Origin: an uncultured Bacteroidales bacterium
Lineage (GTDB): Bacteria; Bacteroidota; Bacteroidia; Bacteroidales; UBA932
DNA: 64,000 bases
Direction: 5' to 3'
Assembly: GCA_905233345.1 (NCBI GenBank)
Contig: CAJODQ010000012.1
Location: forward strand, 22,491-86,490
In this document: positions 16,175 to 23,962 of the stretch, piece by piece
Position numbering within the stretch: the first letter of the stretch is position 1
Layout: each line of letters begins with the position of its first letter
Notes under the pieces: generated by a model
Seen by the model: only the letters and a program-made list of their open reading frames with translations
Told to the model about the DNA's origin: nothing
The model's database searches: none
Made by a program: the position numbers and the translations under genes

Positions 16175-17038
16175 ATGGATGCGGAATTAGAAAGCTTGAA
16201 ACAGCAGGTGGAATACTTGCAGCAGCAGTTGCAGAAGCAGGAAAAGATGGCCTCTCTGGGGCTGCTCAGCGCCGGCATTGCCCATGAAATACAGAATCCG
16301 CTGAATTTTGTGATCAATTTCAGCAAGATGTCAGGCAAGTTGCTGGAAGACCTGCAGGACCTGGTGGATGACTGTGCCGAAAAACTGGGGGAGGAGGATG
16401 CCGCCGACATGAAGGACATATCGGCAGACCTCCAGGAGAATCTCTCCAAGATTCAGGAGCATGGTGAACGCGCCATCAGCATCATCCGTGGAATCCTGCT
16501 GCAAAGCCGCGGAAAGGCTGGCGAGAAGCTGCCTACCGACATCGGACAGCTGGTGCATGAATACGTGTGGCTCAGCTATCATGCCATGCGGGCCAATGAC
16601 AAGAGTTTCAATATCACAATTCGCGAAGAGATCCAGGAGAATATGCCCAAAGTCATGGTCATCCCGCAGGATCTGAGCCGGGCCGTGCTTAACGTCATGA
16701 ACAATGCCTGCTATACCGTCAAGGAGCGGGCTGACCTGGAGGGTGAGAGCTACACGCCCACCATCGATGTGAAGGTAAGCTTGAACCGTGGCGGCGCGGA
16801 CGACGCGGAACTCCGCATTGATATCGCCGACAATGGCATGGGCATGACGCCCGAGATCAAGGAAAAGATCTTTGAGAATTTCTTTACCACCAAGCCCGCC
16901 GGTCAGGGTACAGGTCTGGGAATGTGCATCACCTATGATGTCATTACCAAGAACCACAACGGCAAGTTGCTCGTGGAAACCGAACCGAAGGTGGGTACCA
17001 CGTTCACGTTTATCATTCCTGTAAAGATTGTAAAATGA
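16175..17038 (+). CDS. soluble histidine kinase
   Basis: 287 residues with no membrane segment or signal peptide. An N-terminal coiled coil (about 3-24) leads directly to the DHp helix MASLGLLSAGIAHEIQNPLN with the phospho-acceptor H37, then the second helix (HGERAISIIRGILLQSRG) and a complete HATPase: VLNVMNNACYTV (N box), IADNGMGMTP (G1), FENFFTTKPAGQGTGLGM (F and G2). It lacks any sensor domain of its own, whereas the upstream gene product has a sensor but no phospho-acceptor His, so the two look complementary and may form one signalling complex through their coiled coils. It starts 12 bases after that gene, and its stop overlaps the next start (ATGA). The likely acceptor is the receiver encoded at 10765. 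Confidence 0.93.
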   Translation: MDAELESLKQQVEYLQQQLQKQEKMASLGLLSAGIAHEIQNPLNFVINFSKMSGKLLEDLQDLVDDCAEKLGEEDAADMKDISADLQENLSKIQEHGERAISIIRGILLQSRGKAGEKLPTDIGQLVHEYVWLSYHAMRANDKSFNITIREEIQENMPKVMVIPQDLSRAVLNVMNNACYTVKERADLEGESYTPTIDVKVSLNRGGADDAELRIDIADNGMGMTPEIKEKIFENFFTTKPAGQGTGLGMCITYDVITKNHNGKLLVETEPKVGTTFTFIIPVKIVK

Positions 17039-19392
17039 GCATCAAGAGATATATACTCGCACTCTTCCTCTTTTGCTTCTCATGGGCCGCGCAAGCGCAG
17101 GACGCTACGCGGGTCTATGAGGCGGCCCAGGAAGCGTACGAGCTGGGTTTGTTTGAGAAAGCCGACACCCTCCTGACCCAATCGGTGAACAGCTTCCGCG
17201 GAGAGACCCGGATCGGTGTGTACAGGCTGCTGGCTCTGTGCAACCTGAACATGGACAAGCCCGACGTGGCGGAAGCATGGGTTTCCCGGCTGCTGGCCGT
17301 CGACCCGTACTACAGCGTGTACAATGACGTGCCGCGCTTCACTGAGTTGGTCAACCGGCTCAAGGCCGGCAAGACAGCTACGATTACCACCGCTTCCCAA
17401 CAGGCGGAATCCATTGAAGAGGCGCCGGTTCCCGTGACGCTGATTACGGAAGACATGCTGCAACGCATCGGTGCCAGAACCCTGAAGGATGCTCTGATTG
17501 CGTATGTGCCCGGTATGACAGATATTGCCTGCAACGAGGAAATGAATGTGGCTATGCGTGGCATCTATTCTTCGGGACAGGAAAAGATCCTCATCATGTT
17601 GGACGGACACCGCCTGAACAGCTACTCCACCAACACGGCCAGCCCCGATTTCTCCATCAGCCTGGACAAGGTCAAGCAGATTGAGGTGCTGCGAGGCCCG
17701 GCTTCGTCCCTGTACGGTGGCGTCGCTCTGACAGGCGTGGTCAACATCATCACCAAGGAAGGGTCGGATGTGGACGGCTTCATGGCTAAGGCAAGCGGCG
17801 GCAACTACGGACAGCTTCGCGGAGACCTGCTCTTCGGCAAACGTTATCTTGCCCTGGACGTCTTGAGCTGGGCCAGCATCTATCGGGCTGACGGCCAGAA
17901 GGTCCATTATGGCGCCAACTGGGATGAGCAGCCCTATGCGGTCATGCCCATCGAAGGTGACATGATCATCGGCGGATACAACAAGACCCCGTCCTATGAC
18001 CTCGGCCTGTCGTTGAAGTGGAATAAATTGCACATGCTTTACAACCGCCGTTTTGCCAAGACGGTGGCGCCTCTGTCGCTCAGTTATTTCTTTACGCCCT
18101 ACGAGTACGACCAGTACAGGAAACTCAACGGCTATGGCCCCGGCTATGCGATCTCTTCGCAGCATGCCGAGCTGGGATATGCGGACAGCCGCGGGAATTT
18201 TGCCTGGCAGGTTTCCGCCAATTTCGATTCCCAGGATCAGCAGCGTTACCAGGTTGACGGTGACATCCCTGAAAGCGGGACCGGCGTAAACGACTTGTAT
18301 CCCAATGGCGCTGACAGTGTCCTGATCAAGCTCTATGATAAAGTGTTCCAGAGCGTAAAATGGAGTGAATACACCTACGGCGTATCGGCACAGGGCAGTT
18401 ACAACTATTCGTTCGGCAAGTCGCAGTCCGGCGTCGTCATGGTCGGCGGACAGGCCAACCGATTCAACCTGGCCGATGCCGCCTATCTGGAAGGCATCGA
18501 CTACGATCTCATCCTGAAGACCTACAACGATGTCAAAGTCTTGAACACCGGCAAGGAGACCAGTGCCGACGCCTATGTACAGGTCAAGCATTCCTTTGGC
18601 TACGGGCTTGTCCTGAATGCCGGTCTGCGCTATGACTTCAAGTTGCGGTCGAGCGGCAAGAAGTTGCACGTGCTTTCGCCCCGTATCGCCCTCATCTACT
18701 CCCATCCCAAGTGGAGCGCCAAGCTGAGCTATTCCAAGGCCTTCGTGGACGCACCGTATTTTTATCGCAACAATACCCTGGACATCAACTTCGGCGATGA
18801 CAACCTCTTCCCCGAGTACCTGAACTCCTGGCAGCTGTCTTTCTACAGCGACGGCAAGTTGGTTCCCAGGCTGAAAATGGAGGTGAACGGATTTATCAAC
18901 AAGGCTGACAACTTCATCATCCAGAGCGAGTTGGGTAATACGAATGCCGGTAGCCTTACCAATGCCGGCGTGGAGATGGCCGCCAGCTATGCCATCTCCC
19001 GGTTCAGGGTCGACGGAAACTTTACCTGGCAGCGGGTGCTGGCTTCCCAGAACTTCAGTATCTTTGACCACAGTATCTATAACATCCCGGATTTCCAGGC
19101 CAACCTGGCGGCTTCCTATGAGATCGTCCGTGGTCTGAAGGTCAATGCACATGCCAATTTCCTTTCGAAGCAGAAATCGCTCTATGCCCTGCCTTTCGCG
19201 CCCGAGGTGGTCATCGACATCCCTTCCCGCGTCATTGTCGACCTGGGTGCCAGCTACGCCATCTGGAAAGTGGAGTTCGGGTTGAATGTATATAACATTG
19301 CCAACACGCCCTATCTGCAGGGAGGTTCCAGTGTCGCACCGATGCGGCAGGCGGGCCGATGGCTGTTGGGTCATGTGAGTTTCAAATTTTAA
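17035..19392 (+). CDS. TonB-dependent outer-membrane receptor with N-terminal helical-repeat domain
   Basis: 785 residues. A signal peptide ends near AAQAQ (about residue 22). Residues about 25-110 look like a short tetratricopeptide-type helical domain (VYEAAQEAYELGLFEKADTL, AWVSRLLAVDPYY), in place of the carboxypeptidase-regulatory-like domain usual in SusC proteins. The plug (about 125-255) has VTLITEDMLQRIGARTLKDAL, MRGIYSSGQEKILIMLDGHR and VEVLRGPASSLYGG-like VLRGPASSLYGGVALTGVVN. The remainder is the beta-barrel, ending in the aromatic HVSFKF with C-terminal Phe needed for outer-membrane assembly. The size and plug fit siderophore/vitamin-type receptors more than SusC, and no SusD follows. 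Its place in a signalling operon suggests uptake or sensing of a specific molecule, perhaps the product of the next gene. Confidence 0.9.
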   Translation: MSIKRYILALFLFCFSWAAQAQDATRVYEAAQEAYELGLFEKADTLLTQSVNSFRGETRIGVYRLLALCNLNMDKPDVAEAWVSRLLAVDPYYSVYNDVPRFTELVNRLKAGKTATITTASQQAESIEEAPVPVTLITEDMLQRIGARTLKDALIAYVPGMTDIACNEEMNVAMRGIYSSGQEKILIMLDGHRLNSYSTNTASPDFSISLDKVKQIEVLRGPASSLYGGVALTGVVNIITKEGSDVDGFMAKASGGNYGQLRGDLLFGKRYLALDVLSWASIYRADGQKVHYGANWDEQPYAVMPIEGDMIIGGYNKTPSYDLGLSLKWNKLHMLYNRRFAKTVAPLSLSYFFTPYEYDQYRKLNGYGPGYAISSQHAELGYADSRGNFAWQVSANFDSQDQQRYQVDGDIPESGTGVNDLYPNGADSVLIKLYDKVFQSVKWSEYTYGVSAQGSYNYSFGKSQSGVVMVGGQANRFNLADAAYLEGIDYDLILKTYNDVKVLNTGKETSADAYVQVKHSFGYGLVLNAGLRYDFKLRSSGKKLHVLSPRIALIYSHPKWSAKLSYSKAFVDAPYFYRNNTLDINFGDDNLFPEYLNSWQLSFYSDGKLVPRLKMEVNGFINKADNFIIQSELGNTNAGSLTNAGVEMAASYAISRFRVDGNFTWQRVLASQNFSIFDHSIYNIPDFQANLAASYEIVRGLKVNAHANFLSKQKSLYALPFAPEVVIDIPSRVIVDLGASYAIWKVEFGLNVYNIANTPYLQGGSSVAPMRQAGRWLLGHVSFKF

Positions 19393-19405
19393 TCAGTAAC
19401 GCAGA

Positions 19406-21844
19406 ATGGACTTGTATTGGGAGAAACTTGCCGGACAACTGACGGCAATCATTGAAGAAAAAAAGGACAAGGTCGCCTATGTCATGGGTGACAAGGAAGT
19501 CACATACACCCAGATGGATGAAATGGCATGCCATATCGCATCGGGAGTGGCCCGGTTGGTGGAAGGCAAGGATGCCGATCCCGCGGTTCCCGTCCGTATC
19601 GGCATTTGCCTGGGAAGACACGAGCATGTCGTGCCGTGCATCCTGGCAGCTGTCAAGCTGGGTTGTTCCTATGTCCCCATTGATGTGGAGACGCCCCGTG
19701 AGCGCCGGGATTTTATCTGCAAAGACGCCGGTTTGAGCGTACTGATCACCGCCGAGAATTTCAACAGCCTGGCAGCAAGCCCGCTCGTGGATCCCCTGCC
19801 GGTGCTGAGCCGTGGCGTTTCCGAGGCCTATATGATCTATACCTCGGGTACGACCGGCCAGCCCAAGGGCGTTTCGCAGCCCTACCGGACGCTGTACAGT
19901 TATATGCAGACGGTCTGCCTGCCGGACAATTTCAACATCAGCGACAAATCTGTCATCCTCCATTTCGCCAGCATCAGTTTCGACGTGTCTGTCTTGGAGA
20001 TCTTTGCCGCGCTCTTTTATGGCGGTACGCTGGTTATCGCCCAGCAGGAGGATAAGCATAATCCCCTGCTGGTCTATAAGCTGATGAAGGAGAAAGGGAT
20101 CACCTACACCTTCATGCCACCGTCTCTCCTGGCGGTCTTCCCCGATTATGATTTCCCCGCCATGGACACGCTGTCCGCCGGCGGCGAAGCCATTCCGCAC
20201 AGCCTGACCAGCAAGATTGCCGGAAAATATCCCTATCGTTTCGTGAACGGATACGGACCGACGGAAAGCATCGTGACCACCACGCATGAGATAGAAGGAC
20301 CGGATGACTGGCGGAACATCGGCAAACCGGTTCCGGGCGTCGTATGCTATGTGGCCGACGAAAACGGGAAGCTCGTCGCTCCGGGCGAGCAGGGCGAACT
20401 GTTGATCGGGGGCATGCAGCTGACCAACGGCTATTGGAACCGTCCAGAACTCAATGCCCGGATGTTCTTTGCCAACCCGTATGAAAAAGAACACGACGGG
20501 ATCGATGTGTCCCGGCTCTATCACAGCGGCGACCTGGTGACGCTCAATGAGGACGGCAGCTTCAACTATATCGGCCGGAGGGATTCCCAGATCAAGCTCC
20601 ACGGCTACCGTATCGAGTTGGGCGAAATCTGTACGCTGATCGAACAGCAGGAAGGTGTGCTGAGAGCCTTTGTCCGTCTGGAAGAGATTGGAAACGAGAA
20701 ATACATCGTGGCGTATGTACGGACCGCCGAAGGCGTCGACAACCTGAACGAGATCCGGCAGAAAGTATCCAAACTGCTGCCTGCATACATGTTGCCGACC
20801 TTCTGGAACCAGGTCGAAGACTTCAAGCTGAACATCAACGGCAAGATTGACCAGTCCACGCTCGTCAACAAGGCAGTGGACCCGGTCACCACCAACGATA
20901 CGCCCGTCACGCCCCAGGAGGAACTGCTGATGCAGGCAACCGCCAAGCTGCTCGGCCTGCCGAGCGTCAATGTCAATGCGGACCTGTTCAATGATGTCGG
21001 CATTACCTCCCTGCATATCCTGCAACTGATCGTCCAAATGGGTATGTCTGGCATTCATTTGAATGTGAATGACTTCTATTCGTTGCGTACCATCCGCAAG
21101 ATCATGGCTGCCGAGAAACATCCCAATGCCTTCTGGTATGGCGACTCGGGCGACGACCCCACAAAGCCGGTCCTGATCGTCATCAGCGGCATGACCAGTT
21201 TCTCGTTCATCTTCGGGGAATGGGCCGAACGGGTTTCCAAGAAATTCGCCATCTTCGCCATTGAATCTTATCATGCTGTCATGGAAGACAGGCTGACCGA
21301 CCTGGACTCGCTGGTAGATATCTATCTGGAGTATGTCAAGGATGTGGTCAATACCCGCCATATCGCGGCCATCGTCGGCTTCTGCGTGGGAGGCGAGCAG
21401 GGCCTTGTGATGGCCAGGAAACTTTACAACGATTCCGATTACAAACCCCGCGTCGTGGTGCTCGACGGAGAACTGGACCGGGACATGAGCCTGCAGCGGC
21501 TTACGATCAATTCCTATTTCTTCCCCTTCTTCAGCGAAGAGCGCAACAGGCGCCGTGCCGAGCTGGATATCTATCTGATGGAAACCATGCCGGTAGAAAC
21601 CTACAACGGCCCGGTTTCGGCTCTCATCTCCGAGTCCTATACGGGCTTCAGCCCGGTTTCCGGAACGGAGAAAGATCCCGAAGTGATCCGGCGCGAACTG
21701 GCGGAGCACAATACCAGTGAAAGCCGTTGGAAATACCGCTACCCCGACTGCGAGGTGATTTATATTCCCGGAAACCACAATCAGTACCTGGTTACCAAAG
21801 AAAGCCTGGATCCCATCGTAGAGTACTGTCTCAACAATCTCTGA
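19406..21844 (+). CDS. single-module NRPS-like enzyme: adenylation, carrier and thioesterase domains
   Basis: 812 residues. The adenylation domain (about 1-500) has YMIYTSGTTGQPKGV, FDVSVLEIF, NGYGPTES, GELLIGGMQLTNGYW, YHSGDLV, IGRRDSQIKLHGYRIELGEI and K480 in LNINGKID. The Asp in FDVSV is the residue that binds the alpha-amino group, so an amino acid is the likely substrate; aligning by hand to GrsA gives the pocket D-V-L-F-S-G-G-V-T-K, which I cannot assign. The carrier domain (about 505-575) has its phosphopantetheine Ser at 535 in DVGITSLHIL. The alpha/beta-hydrolase thioesterase (about 585-812) has GFCVGG, so the nucleophile is Cys660 instead of Ser, with a probable Asp in VVLDGELD and His in PGNHNQYL. 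No condensation domain and no phosphopantetheinyl transferase are seen here. It is the last gene of the operon, 13 bases after the receptor. Confidence 0.9.
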   Translation: MDLYWEKLAGQLTAIIEEKKDKVAYVMGDKEVTYTQMDEMACHIASGVARLVEGKDADPAVPVRIGICLGRHEHVVPCILAAVKLGCSYVPIDVETPRERRDFICKDAGLSVLITAENFNSLAASPLVDPLPVLSRGVSEAYMIYTSGTTGQPKGVSQPYRTLYSYMQTVCLPDNFNISDKSVILHFASISFDVSVLEIFAALFYGGTLVIAQQEDKHNPLLVYKLMKEKGITYTFMPPSLLAVFPDYDFPAMDTLSAGGEAIPHSLTSKIAGKYPYRFVNGYGPTESIVTTTHEIEGPDDWRNIGKPVPGVVCYVADENGKLVAPGEQGELLIGGMQLTNGYWNRPELNARMFFANPYEKEHDGIDVSRLYHSGDLVTLNEDGSFNYIGRRDSQIKLHGYRIELGEICTLIEQQEGVLRAFVRLEEIGNEKYIVAYVRTAEGVDNLNEIRQKVSKLLPAYMLPTFWNQVEDFKLNINGKIDQSTLVNKAVDPVTTNDTPVTPQEELLMQATAKLLGLPSVNVNADLFNDVGITSLHILQLIVQMGMSGIHLNVNDFYSLRTIRKIMAAEKHPNAFWYGDSGDDPTKPVLIVISGMTSFSFIFGEWAERVSKKFAIFAIESYHAVMEDRLTDLDSLVDIYLEYVKDVVNTRHIAAIVGFCVGGEQGLVMARKLYNDSDYKPRVVVLDGELDRDMSLQRLTINSYFFPFFSEERNRRRAELDIYLMETMPVETYNGPVSALISESYTGFSPVSGTEKDPEVIRRELAEHNTSESRWKYRYPDCEVIYIPGNHNQYLVTKESLDPIVEYCLNNL

Positions 21845-21873
21845 TCGGCTTGCCGACTTCGATATTTTGCTTT

Positions 21874-21895
21874 TTCGCGGATGAATTTCCGCGAA
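21874..21895 (+). other. short hairpin after the operon
   Basis: TTCGCGG (21874-21880) pairs with CCGCGAA (21889-21895). There is no T tract after it on the plus strand, so it is not a classical terminator, but its position 30 bases after the last stop of the operon suggests a role in ending or protecting the transcript. Confidence 0.4.
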
Positions 21896-21902
21896 GATGC
21901 AC

Positions 21903-21910
21903 TATATTTG
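21903..21910 (+). promoter_or_regulatory. -7 box of the HhH gene
   Basis: TATATTTG, a consensus -7 box, lies 21 bases above the ATG at 21932. I see no convincing -33 TTG at the right distance. It decides the start: an in-frame ATG at 21881 would lie upstream of it. Confidence 0.5.
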
Positions 21911-21931
21911 GCTTCGTTAACCGAAGGAACT

Positions 21932-22831
21932 ATGAAGGAGGGGGAGAAGCAGTCGAAGGGCGTGGCGTCAGGCATGGTGGCGTTGGTATTTCTGGTCCTG
22001 GGATTTCAACTGGCCGTTTTCGTCATAAAAGTTGTCGAACGGCCGGAAAGACGGGTCGAGCCTGGCATGACCGCCACCACAGACGCTACTGTTACAACAG
22101 TTATTACTGATACTACGGTAGCGAGCGAAGCCGCGGGTGGTGTTCGTCGAAGCGACCTTTTTTCGGGAGCGAGCCGAACACCAGAGCGGCGAAGCGAGCG
22201 GAACGTCAAACCAGAGCGACGCAGCGAACGAAGCTATGAGTCGTTTCCCTTCGACCCCAATACCGTCAGCCTGGCCGACCTCCAGCGCCTGGGCCTGACC
22301 CTCCGCCAGGCAGAAACCATCGACCACTACCGCAGCAAAGGCGGCCGCTTCCGCACCAAAGACGACTTCCGGAAAATGTACGTCGTCACCGACAGCCTCT
22401 TCGCCCGGCTCGAACCCTTCATCAAGATCCCCAAGGTCGAACTCAACGCCGCCGACAGCGCCGCCCTCGTCTCCCTCCGCGGCATAGGCCCGTATTACGC
22501 GCGCAAGATCCTCGACTACCGCGAAAGACTCGGCGGATTCCTCAATAAAGCCCAGCTGCTCGAAATCGAAGGCCTAGACGAAGAACGCCTCGCCGGCTTT
22601 GCCGACGAAGTCGAGATCAACACGAGCCGCTGCCGCCGCCTCGACCTCTGGCACGCCAGCGACAGCGCCCTCGCCCGCCATCCCTACCTCGGCGAAAAGG
22701 GAGCCCGCAGCATCGCCCGCTATAAGAAACTCTACGACACCACCCGCTGGACCCTCGCCGACCTCGAACGCGAACGCGTCTTCCCCAAAGAAAATATTGA
22801 AAAATTGAAAAAATATATCGAAATTCAATAA
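21932..22831 (+). CDS. helix-hairpin-helix (ComEA-like) membrane-anchored protein
   Basis: 299 residues from the ATG at 21932, chosen because the -7 box lies between it and the earlier ATG. A membrane helix (about 13-33) is followed by a linker rich in Arg, Glu and Ser (about 70-110) and then three HhH-type DNA-binding units: PNTVSLADLQRLGLTLRQAETI, LNAADSAALVSLRGIGPYYARKILDYRE and a degenerate third (HPYLGEKGARSIARYKKL). Family members bind double-stranded DNA at the cell surface or act in DNA uptake or repair; the role of this one is not known. The linker is encoded by a copy of a dispersed repeat (see 22130-22233), which explains its odd composition. Confidence 0.75.
   Translation: MKEGEKQSKGVASGMVALVFLVLGFQLAVFVIKVVERPERRVEPGMTATTDATVTTVITDTTVASEAAGGVRRSDLFSGASRTPERRSERNVKPERRSERSYESFPFDPNTVSLADLQRLGLTLRQAETIDHYRSKGGRFRTKDDFRKMYVVTDSLFARLEPFIKIPKVELNAADSAALVSLRGIGPYYARKILDYRERLGGFLNKAQLLEIEGLDEERLAGFADEVEINTSRCRRLDLWHASDSALARHPYLGEKGARSIARYKKLYDTTRWTLADLERERVFPKENIEKLKKYIEIQ
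22130..22233 (+). repeat. dispersed palindromic repeat, copy inside a coding sequence
   Basis: GGTGTTCG (22139-22146) and CGAACACC (22175-22182) form the arms around a CTTTTTT-containing centre. The right flank AGAGCGGCGAAGCGAGCG is repeated with changes at 22213-22233. Compared with the intergenic element at 22946-23018, the order GGGTG...GCGA.CTTTTTT..GCGAG...AGAGC..CG.AG.GAGCG is the same. Translated, it gives the Arg/Ser/Glu-rich linker of the HhH protein. Confidence 0.55.
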
Positions 22832-22843
22832 TTATTTTTATAT

Positions 22844-22874
22844 TTGCAGAAAAAACGGAGAAACATTATCTTTG
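22844..22874 (+). promoter_or_regulatory. promoter of the ABC exporter operon
   Basis: TTG at 22844-22846 and TATCTTTG at 22867-22874, spacing 20. The leader to the ATG at 23051 is about 170 bases and consists mainly of two repeat elements (22883-22907 and 22946-23018). Confidence 0.7.
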
Positions 22875-22882
22875 TAAGATAA

Positions 22883-22907
22883 GATGCCGGGTCAGGCCCG
22901 GCATGAC
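22883..22907 (+). repeat. CCGGG palindrome (GATGCCGGG-N5-CCCGGCATGAC)
   Basis: ATGCCGGG (22884-22891) pairs with CCCGGCAT (22897-22904). It is one of four copies in the window of a palindrome with consensus near GTCATNCCGGGCNTGACCCGG; the others are at 31430-31477, 40047-40073 and 40828-40853. Confidence 0.75.
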
Positions 22908-22945
22908 GTAGGAGGGTAAGCCTGTATGACGAGAGCGAATGTAGT

Positions 22946-23018
22946 GGCGGGTGTTTTTTCGGAGCCGCGAGCTTTTTTTGGCGAGCGGGACGAAAAACAG
23001 AGCCACGGAGTGAGCGAT
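22946..23018 (+). repeat. dispersed palindromic repeat, intergenic copy
   Basis: GGCGGGTGTTTTTTCG...CGAAAAACAGAGCC...GTGAGCG. The T-rich and A-rich arms can pair around a GAGCTTTTTTTGGCGAGC centre. It matches the element inside the HhH gene at 22130-22233 in order and spacing, and lies in the leader of the ABC transporter operon. Confidence 0.55.
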
Positions 23019-23050
23019 AAACGGCTAAAAGACAATAACTATATCATTAT

Positions 23051-23950
23051 ATGTTAGAGTGTAAAAACATTACGAAGACCTTCGGCAATTTCAAGGCGCT
23101 CGACGACGTGTCGGTCGCCATCCCCGAAGGGAAAATCTTCGGTCTGCTGGGCCCCAATGGCGCCGGTAAGACCACACTGATCCGTATCATCAACCGGATC
23201 ACCATCCCCACCGCGGGCGAGGTGATCCTCAACGGGAAACACGTGGACGACGAGGATGTCCGTGCCATCGGCTACCTGCCCGAGGAACGCGGCCTCTTCA
23301 AGAAAATGAAAGTCGGCGAGCAGTGCCTCTACCTGGCCCGCCTCAAGGGCATGAGCACCGCCGCCGCCACCGCCGAACTCAAGAAATGGTTCATCCGCTT
23401 CGGCATCCAGAGTTGGTGGGACAAGAAAGTGGAAGAACTCTCCAAAGGCATGGCCCAGAAGGTCCAGTTCATCACCACCGTCCTGCACAAACCCCAGCTG
23501 CTGATCCTCGACGAACCCTTCTCCGGCTTCGACCCCGTCAACGCCCAGATGATCCGCGACGAGATCCTGCGCCTGCGCGACGAAGGCACCACCATCATCC
23601 TCTCCACCCACAACATGGAATCCGTGGAAGAACTCTGCGACAACATCGCCCTGATCAACAAGTCGCACCTCGTGGTGACCGGCGGCACCGACGCCATCCG
23701 CCGCGAGTACGGCACCAACCAGGTGGAAGTGCTCTACCGCAGCGGCGAAGCCCTGCCGCAGGGCACGGCCTACGAGATCTTCTCCGACGAGGAACAGAAA
23801 GATGGCCGCCGCGCCGTCCTCAATGTCACGCCGGGCAGCAGCTCGCGCGACGTGCTGGGCGAACTCATCCGCGTCGCGGACGTGAGTTCCTACCGCGAGC
23901 TGATCCCGCGCATGAACGACATCTTCATCAAACTGGTAACCGGAAAATAG
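23051..23950 (+). CDS. ABC transporter ATP-binding protein (NatA-like exporter)
   Basis: 299 residues. The nucleotide-binding domain has Walker A GPNGAGKTT (about residues 35-43), the Q-loop replaced by the E-containing YLPEERGLFKKM of this subfamily, signature VEELSKGMAQKVQ, Walker B LLILDEPFSGFDP and the switch His in LSTHNM. The C-terminal 80 residues (DUF4162-type region: EVLYRSGEALPQG...ELIPRMNDIFIKLV) are usual in Na+/drug exporters of the NatA group. It pairs with the ABC-2 permease 12 bases downstream, which is frameshifted, so the transporter may be inactive. Confidence 0.92.
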   Translation: MLECKNITKTFGNFKALDDVSVAIPEGKIFGLLGPNGAGKTTLIRIINRITIPTAGEVILNGKHVDDEDVRAIGYLPEERGLFKKMKVGEQCLYLARLKGMSTAAATAELKKWFIRFGIQSWWDKKVEELSKGMAQKVQFITTVLHKPQLLILDEPFSGFDPVNAQMIRDEILRLRDEGTTIILSTHNMESVEELCDNIALINKSHLVVTGGTDAIRREYGTNQVEVLYRSGEALPQGTAYEIFSDEEQKDGRRAVLNVTPGSSSRDVLGELIRVADVSSYRELIPRMNDIFIKLVTGK

Positions 23951-23962
23951 GAGGGAAGCGTT

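Noticed and set aside
14045..21778. Very long minus-strand frames (681, 764 and 798 codons) opposite the signalling operon
   Set aside because: They mirror the plus-strand genes, which carry domain motifs throughout; the antisense translations have none.
19406..21844. Siderophore synthesis as the role of the NRPS-like operon
   Set aside because: A TonB receptor is present, but there is no condensation domain, no catechol or hydroxamate genes and no iron-transport ABC genes nearby, so siderophore production is not supported.
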